Assembly: GCA_036873755.1 (NCBI GenBank)
Contig: JAVTVY010019529.1
Location: forward strand, 19,351-83,350
Length of the DNA stretch: 64,000 bases
Direction: 5' to 3'
Origin: Hanleya hanleyi
Lineage: Eukaryota > Mollusca > Polyplacophora > Lepidopleurida > Hanleyidae
Shown: positions 1 to 9,688 of the stretch, piece after piece
How the letters are laid out: each line of letters opens with the position of its first letter
Position numbering within the stretch: position 1 is the first letter of the stretch
Program-made: the position numbers and the translations under genes
Notes under the pieces: model-generated
The model's database searches: none
Told to the model about the DNA's origin: nothing
Seen by the model: only the letters and a program-made list of their open reading frames with translations

Positions 1-2805
1 GACAATAGGATGGGCATTATATAAACGGCAAAATATCATAAACCAGCCTGTATCGCATTCATTTTGGGATGTGACGGACAGTAGACAAAGTTGACTCATC
101 TACATTTCGGAGTTCATGAACAAATCTTCGGCGGATCCTGTATTGTAAGAACTCTCAGAACATCTTAGCTTGCTAAGGGCATTTCCCGTTTCACTTAACA
201 CTACCCTTAGCTTATCGCTATGATTCGGCATGTATTTCACGCGGCGCCACATATCTCCAGGGAGATAATCCTGTTCGAATGTTGTTCTCAAAGCATCAAG
301 TCACATGTCCGCCCCATTTAAACGAGCCAATGAAATTATCTGTATTTAAATATTTCTCAGACATCAGACATGTCAGTTTCACGAGGCGCAAGACTGGGGG
401 ATTCTACGCGAGACCAAAACGAAGTTGTGCGAATTAGCTATTTTATTTCTCGCTCTAATGGAGCATGCTTCGTTGTTTTTCTTAAGGGTACAAACGGCCT
501 AACATATCTGAAAAAAAATAAAATCGGCGGCAGTTCACAGGAAAACGATATGCTTTTTTTATTTTGTGATGGGGGCACTTCGAGGCCCACCAAGGGATCA
601 TTTCAATCGATCACTTTCATGAGGTGTGTCTTCGTTATATGAATGTGATTGCGCCGATGTCGGATGTCACGGGACCAATCGAATGTGAACGCCCTATTAT
701 ACTCAGATAGCACCCGTTACCGCATGGCTACGAGCAGAAGTTTCTACGTATGATCGTGCCATGCGTTCGGATGATGTCTCAGAAAGGATACCAACGTCTC
801 TGTAGGCGCAGTGGAAGAGTAGTGCACCAAGCCCATGCATGCAGCAGTGAAACCTGTAGCCTAATTTAGAAGGACGCGTTGATGAGAATGGTTTGAACTG
901 TTTTATTTAGTTCATCATCTTGGACGCTTTTCTGTTCAGACTACTTGTTTCACACGATACTTCGGTTCATTCACACGGTTCGTGTGAAGGCATTTTTTTA
1001 GATGTAATTTGAATACCGACAGACGCAAGGTGAAAATTTCAACAGAATCAAATATTACGGAGTGCTTTGATGACGTCATAGCGACGAGAATTTTTGAATG
1101 ATTTTTTAAAGGATGAGTGAGTTTACATAGTATTGACTCCTTGTTATTTGGCGGTAATAAAGCCATTTTTCCCCCAAATCCAAAACCAGCAAAAACGCAA
1201 TATCAGTCTCGCAAATTTGCACAAAAATGGAATTGTAGTTGAAAATGTGCTTCCTGGCCTGTTTTGTTATTTTTTAGGCATTTATGGGGAGCATTTTTTC
1301 TTGTTATAACACATACACGACACTTCAAACCAAGACCAACCCAGGTTCGAACTTCTTTGTATATTGTGTGAATATACTATTTTGGTTTGAGGAGTCATAT
1401 TTGTGACTCAAAAAATACCAAAATAGGCAATGAATCACAGTTATGCAAATAACCATCGCAATTATTCGAAATTGATATTTCACGATGTGAAATTCTTGAA
1501 AACATTAATTTTGCAGGTTTTGGATGGAAATAAACCGTCACACAAAAAGAAACATTACATTTGTAAAAGTCGCATATCCGTTCTGTATTTGTAGACTTTC
1601 TCCACAAGATCGCTTAGAAAATGAAAACGCACCCAACCACCATGCGAGCCATTTTAATATTTTCATATGATGCCTTGGCCCAGGGATTACGCGAATGACT
1701 TTAATATGATAACCAGTCGTCAGGAATTTTAGTTCTCACTTTCAGTGATTATGGAAGTTAGCAAAACTGGAAGTTCAAAAGAAGTGCAACCTAGTCTGGT
1801 TATGATGAAAATATTGCCCGATGAACTGGAATACATTTTTGGTTCATAAGTACGAGTTCCTAGCAATACAATTGTAGCTATAATATTTTTTGAACATTTT
1901 GATGCAAAATGAGAAATATTTATATTTTTTATTATTAATCCATTTTTTGCGATTTCAGCAAATAATGTGGTAGGGATTAAGCATTTCTGTAAAATTACCG
2001 AAAATAAACTGACAAAGGCTGTATACAATAAGTCAACTTTCTCAATGTATGTGAAAACAGATGTGAGAGTAGACGGCAAAATGTGTTGATAAGACGGTCA
2101 GACTGGTGCGATTTTCTTTAATTTTTGCTATTAAACAGTTCAAATTCTGTCACCTTGTTGATCACGTGTCAACATTTTCAGTCGACCGGCACTTCAATGG
2201 GACAATTATTCTTTGACCTGATGGCCAAAATCACTCAACGGGCGCATGTGCTGATGGAGTCAGAGAAAATGTGGCCGCATGGGCCACTGATCAATTGACA
2301 CTACCTCGAAAAATGTTTAGCTTCCGAAATAGTACGAATGTGAAAAGGTCCACACTTGTCTGGAAAAGCGCACATTTATTGTGCCTATCGACTGGACTTA
2401 ACACTCTTCGTTATTGTTCCCTTCCCCCGGCCTACCACCCTTGTAACTCAGATGTGTTCAATCTATTCAACTGTTCTATACCGCCCCTCTCCTCCAGATT
2501 GCCACTGGACTTTTCCACAATAATCATACACTTTCATCCAGTGTGCAGTCTTATCACAGTAATCTTCTATGGTGAACTTTTCTCTCCTAATCCCTCTTTA
2601 TATCCCCTAATTTTTCATACATTCTTCCCAAAATTGGACATGATACGGCTCTTGGCCCTGTCCAGAATATTATTGCTGAGCCCCAAAAAGTTCTTTAACG
2701 CCAGTTCACTATCATCCTCACTTTTCCCTCCCCATCTAATTTCATTGTGCGATAAGCTCACCCTTCTCGGCAGCCCTCCTTTCCCTGCTCCTTTTACGAC
2801 ATAAC
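1..2805. other. left flank, no gene recognised
   Basis: I see no convincing gene here. Several short open frames exist on both strands, the longest being 177 codons at 2271-2804, but none shows a known motif, a splice-site context or a promoter. The last 400 bases are rich in C and T on the plus strand. The segment ends at the target site of element 1. Confidence 0.5.
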
Positions 2806-2811
2806 AAGACA
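2806..2811. repeat. target-site duplication of element 1, left copy
   Basis: AAGACA lies directly before the AGTAGTAGG terminus and is repeated exactly at 16558-16563, directly after the opposite terminus. A 6-bp duplication is the known integration signature of Polinton/Maverick elements. Confidence 0.93.
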
Positions 2812-2978
2812 AGTAGTAGGAAAAGAGTAAATTGCCTCCTATTTGTGGAGCGCTCACTTCCGGTTGGGTGGGGCGCTGCCCTCAGCCAATCAGAAGCGAG
2901 TATTTTGACCGGGTGCATTATGGGGCATATCCAAGATGGCGGCGTCTGCCTTCTGGTTCAAGATGGCGGCACGTCCAA
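2812..2978 (+). repeat. element 1 terminal inverted repeat, left outer part
   Basis: Matches the reverse complement of 16391-16557 with only a few differences. It contains ACTTCCGG (ETS-like) and two AAGATGGCGGC (YY1-like) strings. Similarity stops abruptly after the second of these. Confidence 0.93.
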
Positions 2979-3462
2979 TGTCGAAAACTGGCCATTTTGT
3001 CGCGATGTGGTCATCTAATGTCGAAAACTGGACCCTGTATGGGTCCCGCTAGACGTTTTGGGGTCTAGGTGGGCCACTAATGGTCTGATTGAGTCGAGTG
3101 AGGTATCAATGTGATGCATACGTGAGGGCGCATCCGCCTGGGTGGATGGGTGTTAGGAATATCGTCATTTTGCGCATGCGCAGGCAGGCCGTAGTATGGA
3201 AATAGACATTTTGAGGGCGATATGGACCACTATTGGTCCGAATGTGTCTAGGGAAGTGTTATTTTGTAGCTCTCTGGGTGTAGACCACGACTTAAAGGGA
3301 TGTCCACGTCACCTGTGACGTCACTGGTGACGTCATCAGTGAGAGTAGTAGCGAAAGCGGGAGTTTCGGAGGTGCGATGGAGTGCATTTGGAGTAGATAA
3401 CGGCCTATTTTTCCATCCAACTACCTGGTAGAGTTACCTGTGAGTGTGGGTGTATGCGCGCG
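2979..3462. repeat. element 1 left arm with CGCATGCG and TGACGTCA clusters
   Basis: This block holds phrases such as 'ccactattggtcc', GCGCATGCGCA and repeated GTGACGTCA (3299-3345). The same phrases recur in the opposite orientation in the right arm of element 3 (61.2-62.0 kb), showing that the two elements are related. No open frame is convincing. Confidence 0.6.
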
Positions 3463-3523
3463 TGTGAGTGAGTGAGTGAGTGAGTGAGTGAGTGAGTGAG
3501 TGAGTGAGTGAGTGAGTGAGTGA
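3463..3523. repeat. (TGAG)n microsatellite
   Basis: About 14 uninterrupted TGAG units. It is followed by 'gaggcgtgcacaacgcccg', a phrase that also occurs near 59981 in element 3. Confidence 0.95.
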
Positions 3524-3668
3524 GGCGTGCACAACGCCCGTGAGGCGTCCCCAACGCCCGTCTTAACGCATGGACGCACTAACGACGGTGAGTGAGTGAG
3601 TGAGTGGTCATATAAGGTCGTTTGTACACCATTAGCCTCAGTCTGTATCCATCCTTTGACCGGGTACC

Positions 3669-3854
3669 ATGTCGATTACATGTCCGTTCTGTCAAAAGAC
3701 ACGCTCTCATCCGGGTTTCACCTCCAAACCCAGAAGAGTTCCAATGTTCCCCTTAGACGTTCGGATGTTCAACCTCCGGGGTTTTGTCCGGCCCGGAAGT
3801 GCGCGTCATCACCGGCAGTGCGCGCGCGGGTCAAAAAGTCACATCCAGGTCTAA
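3669..3854 (+). CDS. small ORF in left arm, 61 residues, unknown
   Basis: I do not recognise this ORF. It starts with an ATG about 60 bases after a TATA-like ATATAAGG (about 3609-3616), a spacing like that of the small ORF at 60625. The N-terminus has a CxxC pair (CPFC) and the C-terminal half is rich in arginine. A larger frame (3596-3940) overlaps it and either, or neither, may be translated. No polyadenylation signal is evident directly downstream. It would be read inward from the left terminus. Confidence 0.2.
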   Translation: MSITCPFCQKTRSHPGFTSKPRRVPMFPLDVRMFNLRGFVRPGSARHHRQCARGSKSHIQV

Positions 3855-3887
3855 AGGTCTCCCTTTCGGCAAGGTTCGGCGACAATG

Positions 3888-4130
3888 TCGCGGCATCGAT
3901 ATATACAGAGCTTGAACCCCAAAAAGGGAATTGTAAATGAACCTGGGAAACATGGGCAGGTCCATTTGGACCAATCAGCGGTCGAGAAAAAAAGAGCCAA
4001 TGAGCGATCGAGAAAAGAACCAATGGACGGGTACTAGGTACACGTCTGCGCCCACATCCGGGTACTAGGATGCTTTCGCCTACGTCCGCGGCTACATCCG
4101 GGTTCTTCTCAACATCCGGGTTTCCCAGTG
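3888..4130 (+). repeat. element 1 subterminal inverted repeat, left
   Basis: Shares ordered phrases with the reverse complement of 15690-15925: GGCATCGATAT, CAGAGCTTGA, ACCTGGGAAA, GGGCAG, CCATTTGGACCAATCAGCGG, and further in GCTTTCGCCTACGTCCGCG. Repeated CCAATnnGCGGTCGAG units are CCAAT-box-like. The arms therefore match beyond the outer 167 bp, with unrelated sequence in between. Confidence 0.75.
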
Positions 4131-4301
4131 GGTTTTTTTTTCCGTCTTCCATCTGGGTACTGTGGTTTTACATCCGGGTTCTCATCTTACATCCGGGTTT
4201 TTCCATATTTAAAAATACATAGAACTTATAGTAATAAACTTAATCTATACGTGTTGGACGAGTCTTCACTCACCGTCTTCCTTTACAAGCACCCCAATGA
4301 A

Positions 4302-4487
4302 ATGCCCGCTCCAAACCTAGACCAAAACACGTACTTGGTCTGTGGGCTGATTTCATTGGCTCTCTATTTTACTATAGTGCTCTTGCATTCTAACATTGCA
4401 TTGATGGGTTACATTTTGGCCCCATCCTACACCACTGATTTCAGTTTGACTGAATCTCCACATTGGGCATTTATGCATTATGAATAA
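4302..4487 (+). CDS. small hydrophobic ORF with stop inside polyA signal
   Basis: This frame encodes 61 residues with a long hydrophobic stretch (about residues 11-35), compatible with one or two membrane segments. Its stop codon TAA is part of the AATAAA signal at 4483-4488, the compact arrangement typical of viral-type genes. The frame stays open upstream to 4128, but 4302 is the ATG just before the hydrophobic segment; an out-of-frame ATG at 4297 precedes it. A TATA-like TATTTAAAAATA lies at about 4205-4217. The gene converges with the polymerase transcript. I cannot assign a family. Confidence 0.4.
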   Translation: MPAPNLDQNTYLVCGLISLALYFTIVLLHSNIALMGYILAPSYTTDFSLTESPHWAFMHYE

Positions 4488-4488
4488 A
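4483..4488 (+). terminator. polyadenylation signal AATAAA, plus strand
   Basis: AATAAA overlapping the stop of the 4302-4487 ORF. A minus-strand AATAAA (4530-4535) faces it 42 bases away, so the two transcription units would end back to back. Confidence 0.5.
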
Positions 4489-4529
4489 ACACACAAGACA
4501 GGGTTTTTTGGTGAGATCTCTTTTTTTTT

Positions 4530-4535
4530 TTTATT
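4530..4535 (-). terminator. polyadenylation signal AATAAA, minus strand
   Basis: TTTATT on the plus strand reads AATAAA on the minus strand and is followed by an A-run. It is the first clear signal downstream of the polymerase stop at 5134 and would leave a 3' tail of about 600 bases. Confidence 0.45.
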
Positions 4536-4564
4536 CAGTAACAACAACAACGTGAGAACAACCA

Positions 4565-4735
4565 CGTGAAAACTCAAGCCCAGAACAAGGGGCTTGTACA
4601 TTGGAAGAACTGAAGCCCAGAACAGGAGGCTTGTACATTGGAAGAACTGAAGCCCAGAACAGGGGGCTTGTAAACTTAAGCCCAGAACAGGGGGCGTGTG
4701 TACATTGAAAGAATTCAAGCCCAGAACGGGACATT
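4565..4735 (-). repeat. about 40-bp tandem repeat derived from a gene's last codons
   Basis: Four to five units contain 'aagcccagaacaggggg' and 'ttgtacattggaagaact'. Read on the minus strand each unit contains the string that ends the neighbouring coding remnant (…TTCAATGT…CTGTTCTGGGCTT), so the array looks like local amplification of that gene's stop-codon region. Confidence 0.7.
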
Positions 4736-4862
4736 GAAATGATGGGCGGCCCAGTCATATACGAGTACATCTCGGTCCTCGGCCTTGGGGTACTCGTCAA
4801 ACATGTGGACGATCGTCTGCATGGCATGTCCCCGACATCGATGGTACAGGTAAAACAAGCAA
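4715..4862 (-). pseudogene. 3' remnant of an unidentified element gene
   Basis: The last ~49 codons of an open frame on the minus strand have GC-rich third positions like the polymerase gene and end with the residues DWAAHHFNVPFWA. A matching minus-strand frame fragment (WAA-x-RFNV) occurs near 49.72-49.77 kb in element 2, also next to the polymerase 3' end. Conservation between the two elements suggests a real gene whose 5' part is missing here. In element 1 it lies on the same strand as the polymerase, in element 2 on the opposite strand. Family unknown. Confidence 0.4.
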
Positions 4863-4944
4863 TATTGTCCGCACACGCTACTGGATTCAATAAAAAACAA
4901 TGAAAACCCAAGTGGTGTTTTAAGTGTTTTCATTAACTACAACA

Positions 4945-5035
4945 ATGAACCAACAAGAATGCGTAGTGTTCAACAAGAATGCGTATAGCATGTAGCCAAC
5001 AAGAATGCGTATAGTTCCAACAAGAATGCGTATAG
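4945..5035. repeat. CAACAAGAATGCGTATAG minisatellite
   Basis: Four copies of about 18-25 bp lie just beyond the polymerase stop. Element 2 has a related run (ATTCTTGTTCAAG and similar, 49.38-49.60 kb) at the same place relative to its polymerase. Confidence 0.75.
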
Positions 5036-5133
5036 TATATACAAGTGTCAACGCAAGTCCAATCAGAATTGTTCACAATGTTACACACAGGTTCGTATTA
5101 TACATTCACACTGTCCGGGTTGAATCTTATCTC

Positions 5134-8100
5134 TCAAATGTCCAAATACGTGGTGCTCACACCATCGGCCTGGACTTTCCGTTTAGGGTAAAAGTAGGTG
5201 AAGGCATCTCGCTGCTGGATGTAGGATCGCATCTGGTTCTCGACGACACGAAATCCCTTGTTGGTCCCAGTGGCACTCGCTTTGCTCTGGAGGACGTTCA
5301 GGTACAGGGCCTTGTTGATGTTGGGATCGCGTCGACTTACCCCCTTGCAACTGAACTTGTTGTCACTGCCGTAACAAAAGTAGGTTTTGGAACACAGGGC
5401 GATCATGGCTTCACCACTCCACTCTAGCTTAAAGAGACCAGGGGTTCGCTTGTCGTGCTGGTAGTGGTCACGTCGAGGCAGCCATTGATCACGTTCGGCT
5501 TCATACTGATCCCTTAGCTCTGGCTTCACCAAACGCTCCCAGTCGGCGTTGGAGACAGCCATGTAGGCGGAATCTGTGTCCATCTCCATCAACTGCCAAT
5601 CGCTCTGGTCGAAATACACGTGTATAAAGTCATAGATGAACTCTAGCATGCGTAACTTGGCATATTGGTACACCATACATCCGATCTGTAGAGGTAAGTT
5701 GTAGGTGATGGTCTTTTTGTCGCATGTGACTTCGTAGGTGTCGTCATCAATGGCATCCATCCGACAGAACAGAGTAGAGTTGATCCGTTTACGGGCTTGT
5801 TTGGTATTGCAAATGTGCACGGTCACGTGGCGATCTTGGTTGGTGACCGTTTTCCCGTATGATGCGTTGCCAATGGTTTTATATGTCTCGCCGATAATGG
5901 CTTTACTTGGGTTCACATCCCCTCCTCGTCGAGCAGTGGTCACTGTGTCGGCAAAACCTTGAAAACAGGCCTTGGGTGTATATTCCATGGCTTGATACAC
6001 CCGGGTAACTTCCAGACCATGATTCATATACCACCGTAGGAGAGGGGTGCCGAGGAGAATTTTCTCGCCATGCATACTCCCAATGAGCATGCGTCGGGGC
6101 TGTGTCAGGAAGTGGTGCTCTTCAGCGTAGGCCCGCATGTGGTCGCCGATGTCGTCGCGACTGACCTCTGTGTTCTTGAATATAGGTGGACAATCAGCAA
6201 ACCTTGGTTTCAGGTGCTCGGGGACGTGGATATCACATTCCACAAAGCCAAAGAGTTGATCGGTGCGGACAGCGTCAAGGAGTTGGGCTGTGGTGCGAGT
6301 CCAGTGGCAATCCAAAGGTCGGTCGTAGGTCTGCAAGAACTTCCGCAATTCGGGCTGGGTCTGTTGCATGTGTTTGAACTCGCACTCCCACAGCTCAACG
6401 TATTCGTAGCCCAGCCCCTTGATGTAATCTCGGTTTTTCTGTGTTTCTTCCCGCAGGGCTTGAGGGCTGAGTCCTCGCCGATCGTTGTAGCGACCCCTGG
6501 CATAGGCACACTCATGTCCATGCCAGTAGCACCCATGGAACTGGAACACAGTCGGTCTGTTGTCGATGAAGACAAATCCATCGACAGGGAGTCGGCGATC
6601 ACCGATCCGCTTCTCGGTGGCATTGGCTTGATGACGGATGGAGACTCCCCGTTGATGGGCTTCCCAATCGAGCCAGTGTTCCGCTAGATGTTTGGTGGAG
6701 CGTTGAGCCTTGAAATGATTGTCTTGGGGCAGCCACCGGATGTAATGACCTGCTGGCATTGGCTTAGCGAGGCACGACAGATAGAGGGCATTGGCATCAA
6801 ACCCAATGATCTTATCACAGAGTTTCCCTCCTCGGATATGGGTGACACCTTGCTCATGGTAGCGATGAAACACAATACTCGGCCCACCTACGATATTCTG
6901 TTTCAGGCACGTGTGCATGTCCGCGTCTTTCTGATCAATGAGCGAAAAGAAGGTGAGCAGATCGTGGAAGAGGTACCGCAAGGTGAGTCCGGGAATGCTT
7001 ACACAGTCCTTGAACATGTCCACGCCCATACTCTGATATAACCGGAACATCTTCTCTGTGGCCTCAAGGAAGGGTACGACGTCCAAGTTGTTGTACCATA
7101 TGAGGAAATCTCGGAACGTCTTCATGCTGTGGCGGTTCCACACTTGTTGGAGTTCGATGTAGGTGGCCTCCGGCAGAGCTTCCCCTTTCAGGTCATTGTA
7201 AAACGCTTCCCTGGGTGGCAACTGGGTGTCTTCTAAGAGGTCCAGTCTCGTCATATAGGTGTACGGGAAGTAACCTTTCGTCTGGGTACAGTCGTATGCT
7301 TTCACCCACTGATCATAACTGTAATTTGGTGCCAGGTAATTCCGCACATCCAGGAAACGAAGCGTAGTGGTGGAAAGGGCTACGTGGTCGTTGGTCTTCT
7401 TTATGACATACTTGACGGTGCCGGCTTTGGCGAGATACGGGTACAAAAAGGTTTTGATGAGATTGAGGTCGTAACGCCCCGAATTGAACCCGAGGACGGG
7501 CAACTGACTCAAGTACTCCAGCAAGCGCAACTTCAGTTTCTCAGCATAGGGCTTGGGTGGTTTGACGGGTGATGGAGTGTCCTCGTCCTCGGTGTCTTCT
7601 GTAATCTCCGTATCCTCGATGTTCTCGATATCCCCGGTAGTCTCCATATCCTCGATGTCATGGGGAAGGGTGGTAATACGGGAGTCTAGCTCGTCTAAGG
7701 CATACTGGAAGGTGGAAACTAGATGCTCGAAACTGGCTAGACTCACCGTCTCCAAATACTCCATCATCCGGGCAATCAGTTCATGGGGATCACCCATGGA
7801 GACCAAACACAGTGGGGTGTCGTACCCGGGCACGTTGGTATGGATACTCACACTGAGTGGAATGTGGCGCTGTGTCCATTGCGTTTTCGCCGAGGTCGCT
7901 TCCATGGGTTCAAGAATGGATTCAAAATCGTAACAGGCACGGAACGGGAAATAGCGCTGCTCTATGGGAATGTCGATGCCTTCGTCAGCGAGCTCTTCAA
8001 AGATGGTCGGGGTGTTGTGGAAGACGCCGCCAGAGTACTTCCGTTTGACGGCACCGTCACATGTCTTCTCGTGCCTATGTAAGTTGGTGGAGCGATGAAA

Positions 8101-9465
8101 CACCTGATGGCATTTGGCGCAACTGTAGGACTGGGCGTACTTGTGCAGGTCCATGATGTACGAGAAATGCCCCACGGTCCCGTCCTGGTACAAGTTGAGA
8201 TTCAGGGTCGTGGTATAACGCTCGGGTGACCGATGGACTAGGTGGGCGATGAATTGGTCGTCGGATTCACGGGTGAGGTTGTAGACAAAAATATTGACCT
8301 CGAACAACCTTTCGACCACGTCTAGTTTACTCAACGGCACGCCACGGAAATGGTGAGGTTCAATCTCTTGGTCTTTTAAATAGGCCTTGTAGTATTCGTT
8401 GGCGGCACGGTCACACTTTCTGGCTGGCACCTGGTCCAAATGAATTGCCAGACATCGGAATAAACATTTCCGGTCAGTATACGGTCCATTGTTGCCGCCT
8501 ACTAAGGGATGCATGCCTTCTCGCTGTTTCAACCAAGCCGGTAAGTCGATGAATGTGCCAATGGGGTGATCTGTCAATTTGGTGACGAAAAAGGTGACGT
8601 TCGTTGCCATCTCCACGGTCCATTGGGTGTCGGGGCGTTGTCGCTGAGCCCAGTCCAAGGGATCCACTAACTCGACCTGGGTCAGAGCCATCTCCAGTGA
8701 GATTCGATCAGTTACCGTGAATGGCTTGGCGTATACGTGAGTATTGGCACTTGGGTAATAGTATCGCAGTTGGTCCGTTGCCTTGTGTCGTAACAGGTAG
8801 CCAAATGGCAGATTAAGCTTGAATGCACAGGATTGGTCGTGAAAGATGGCGTTGACGTAGTTGGAGAGATATGCTAGGTCCGTCAGACGAAAGTTGTAGC
8901 GATCTTGAAGTCGACACCGGCGATGGAAGCAATGCTGGATATTGGGCCAATGGCGTCGATACATGTCACTCACGGGATCGTCTTCAGCAAATATGTCGCT
9001 GGGCACGTCCACCGGGTCATTGATAAACTGACCCTCCTCATTGCAGAATGGCAAAATCTCCACGGGTTCAGGGGCCGGGATCAGTATGGACCTGGAAGGT
9101 GGTGGGATGTGCATGGGCTCCGGTGTAGCAGGGGTTGAGATCTGCATGGGCTCCGGTGTGTCGGCCGTTTCCATGGGTTCCTCCACACGAGGCTGAATGA
9201 GTGGTGTGTTGCATCCATGGCGGGTGTGCTGGTGACGTCTCAGCTGGTTCGGATGGTTGAATCGGTTGCCACACGTCTCACATAGATGCGTCGCTGACTC
9301 ATGGGCAATCCGTTCATGGCGCTGTAAAGCATCCTGTCGTGTAAATGTCTGTGTACAGGTCGTACAGGCGAACAGCGGTCGAGCGTTTCCATGCTGGGTT
9401 CGTTGATGTCTTTGTACATTACGCTGGCGAGTGAATGTTTGCGAACAGGTCGAGCAGGAGAACAT
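5134..9465 (-). CDS. polB: protein-primed-type family B DNA polymerase with zinc fingers, OTU-like and Vsr-like domains
   Basis: Replicative DNA polymerase of the element; 1443 residues from the first ATG (9465). The frame is open upstream to 9495 but has no earlier ATG, and a TATA box sits 34 bases upstream. In order: three C2H2 fingers (C4/C7/H20/H25; C34/C37/H50/H55; C62/C65/H78/H83); a P/E-rich linker; an OTU-like segment with D-x-x-C-L-F-R (C334) and HFSY (H433); a C2HC finger (C449-C469); exonuclease motifs D513-x-E515, NSGRYD (D665) and Y791xxxD795; an acidic linker (about 600-630); polymerase motif A with D890; a Vsr-like insert (HGCYWHGHEC 977-986, NRD 1011-1013, WECE 1026-1029); motif B (K1196, N1200, Y1203-G1204); motif C DTD (1296-1298); and a late KG (1374-1375). 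All catalytic positions look intact. The fusion domains are assigned by motif only. Confidence 0.92.
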   Translation of the reverse strand: MFSCSTCSQTFTRQRNVQRHQRTQHGNARPLFACTTCTQTFTRQDALQRHERIAHESATHLCETCGNRFNHPNQLRRHQHTRHGCNTPLIQPRVEEPMETADTPEPMQISTPATPEPMHIPPPSRSILIPAPEPVEILPFCNEEGQFINDPVDVPSDIFAEDDPVSDMYRRHWPNIQHCFHRRCRLQDRYNFRLTDLAYLSNYVNAIFHDQSCAFKLNLPFGYLLRHKATDQLRYYYPSANTHVYAKPFTVTDRISLEMALTQVELVDPLDWAQRQRPDTQWTVEMATNVTFFVTKLTDHPIGTFIDLPAWLKQREGMHPLVGGNNGPYTDRKCLFRCLAIHLDQVPARKCDRAANEYYKAYLKDQEIEPHHFRGVPLSKLDVVERLFEVNIFVYNLTRESDDQFIAHLVHRSPERYTTTLNLNLYQDGTVGHFSYIMDLHKYAQSYSCAKCHQVFHRSTNLHRHEKTCDGAVKRKYSGGVFHNTPTIFEELADEGIDIPIEQRYFPFRACYDFESILEPMEATSAKTQWTQRHIPLSVSIHTNVPGYDTPLCLVSMGDPHELIARMMEYLETVSLASFEHLVSTFQYALDELDSRITTLPHDIEDMETTGDIENIEDTEITEDTEDEDTPSPVKPPKPYAEKLKLRLLEYLSQLPVLGFNSGRYDLNLIKTFLYPYLAKAGTVKYVIKKTNDHVALSTTTLRFLDVRNYLAPNYSYDQWVKAYDCTQTKGYFPYTYMTRLDLLEDTQLPPREAFYNDLKGEALPEATYIELQQVWNRHSMKTFRDFLIWYNNLDVVPFLEATEKMFRLYQSMGVDMFKDCVSIPGLTLRYLFHDLLTFFSLIDQKDADMHTCLKQNIVGGPSIVFHRYHEQGVTHIRGGKLCDKIIGFDANALYLSCLAKPMPAGHYIRWLPQDNHFKAQRSTKHLAEHWLDWEAHQRGVSIRHQANATEKRIGDRRLPVDGFVFIDNRPTVFQFHGCYWHGHECAYARGRYNDRRGLSPQALREETQKNRDYIKGLGYEYVELWECEFKHMQQTQPELRKFLQTYDRPLDCHWTRTTAQLLDAVRTDQLFGFVECDIHVPEHLKPRFADCPPIFKNTEVSRDDIGDHMRAYAEEHHFLTQPRRMLIGSMHGEKILLGTPLLRWYMNHGLEVTRVYQAMEYTPKACFQGFADTVTTARRGGDVNPSKAIIGETYKTIGNASYGKTVTNQDRHVTVHICNTKQARKRINSTLFCRMDAIDDDTYEVTCDKKTITYNLPLQIGCMVYQYAKLRMLEFIYDFIHVYFDQSDWQLMEMDTDSAYMAVSNADWERLVKPELRDQYEAERDQWLPRRDHYQHDKRTPGLFKLEWSGEAMIALCSKTYFCYGSDNKFSCKGVSRRDPNINKALYLNVLQSKASATGTNKGFRVVENQMRSYIQQRDAFTYFYPKRKVQADGVSTTYLDI

Positions 9466-9498
9466 GGTGTAAGTGATGGATTGTCCACTCAGCACAGT

Positions 9499-9508
9499 CT
9501 ATATATAG
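9499..9508 (-). promoter_or_regulatory. TATA box of the element 1 polymerase
   Basis: CTATATATAG, read on the minus strand, lies 34 bases before the ATG at 9465. With usual TATA spacing transcription would begin around 9477, giving a leader of only about a dozen bases. This supports 9465 as the start codon. Confidence 0.55.
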
Positions 9509-9688
9509 CACAGAGGTCAAGTCTTCCGAGGAACTTCCACGGTAATACGCCAACTTCCAAAGCAGTTCCAATTTGTAGAGTTCTCTTCTTCCAAGGAGCT
9601 TTTCATACACTTGATCTCGATCTGAAATTAGAAATCATGGTTAAGCCTCCTTTATGGATTTGAGTTGTGGGGAATAGGTAAAATATAC

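Noticed and set aside
2271..2804. 177-codon plus-strand frame beside element 1
   Set aside because: No motif, low-complexity C/T-rich composition, no promoter or splice evidence.
5738..9488. Many plus-strand and alternate-frame ORFs opposite the polymerase
   Set aside because: They mirror the polymerase coding strand and show no motifs of their own.
9466..9495. A longer polymerase start at 9495
   Set aside because: That codon is GTG, and the TATA box lies immediately upstream; the first ATG at 9465 fits better.
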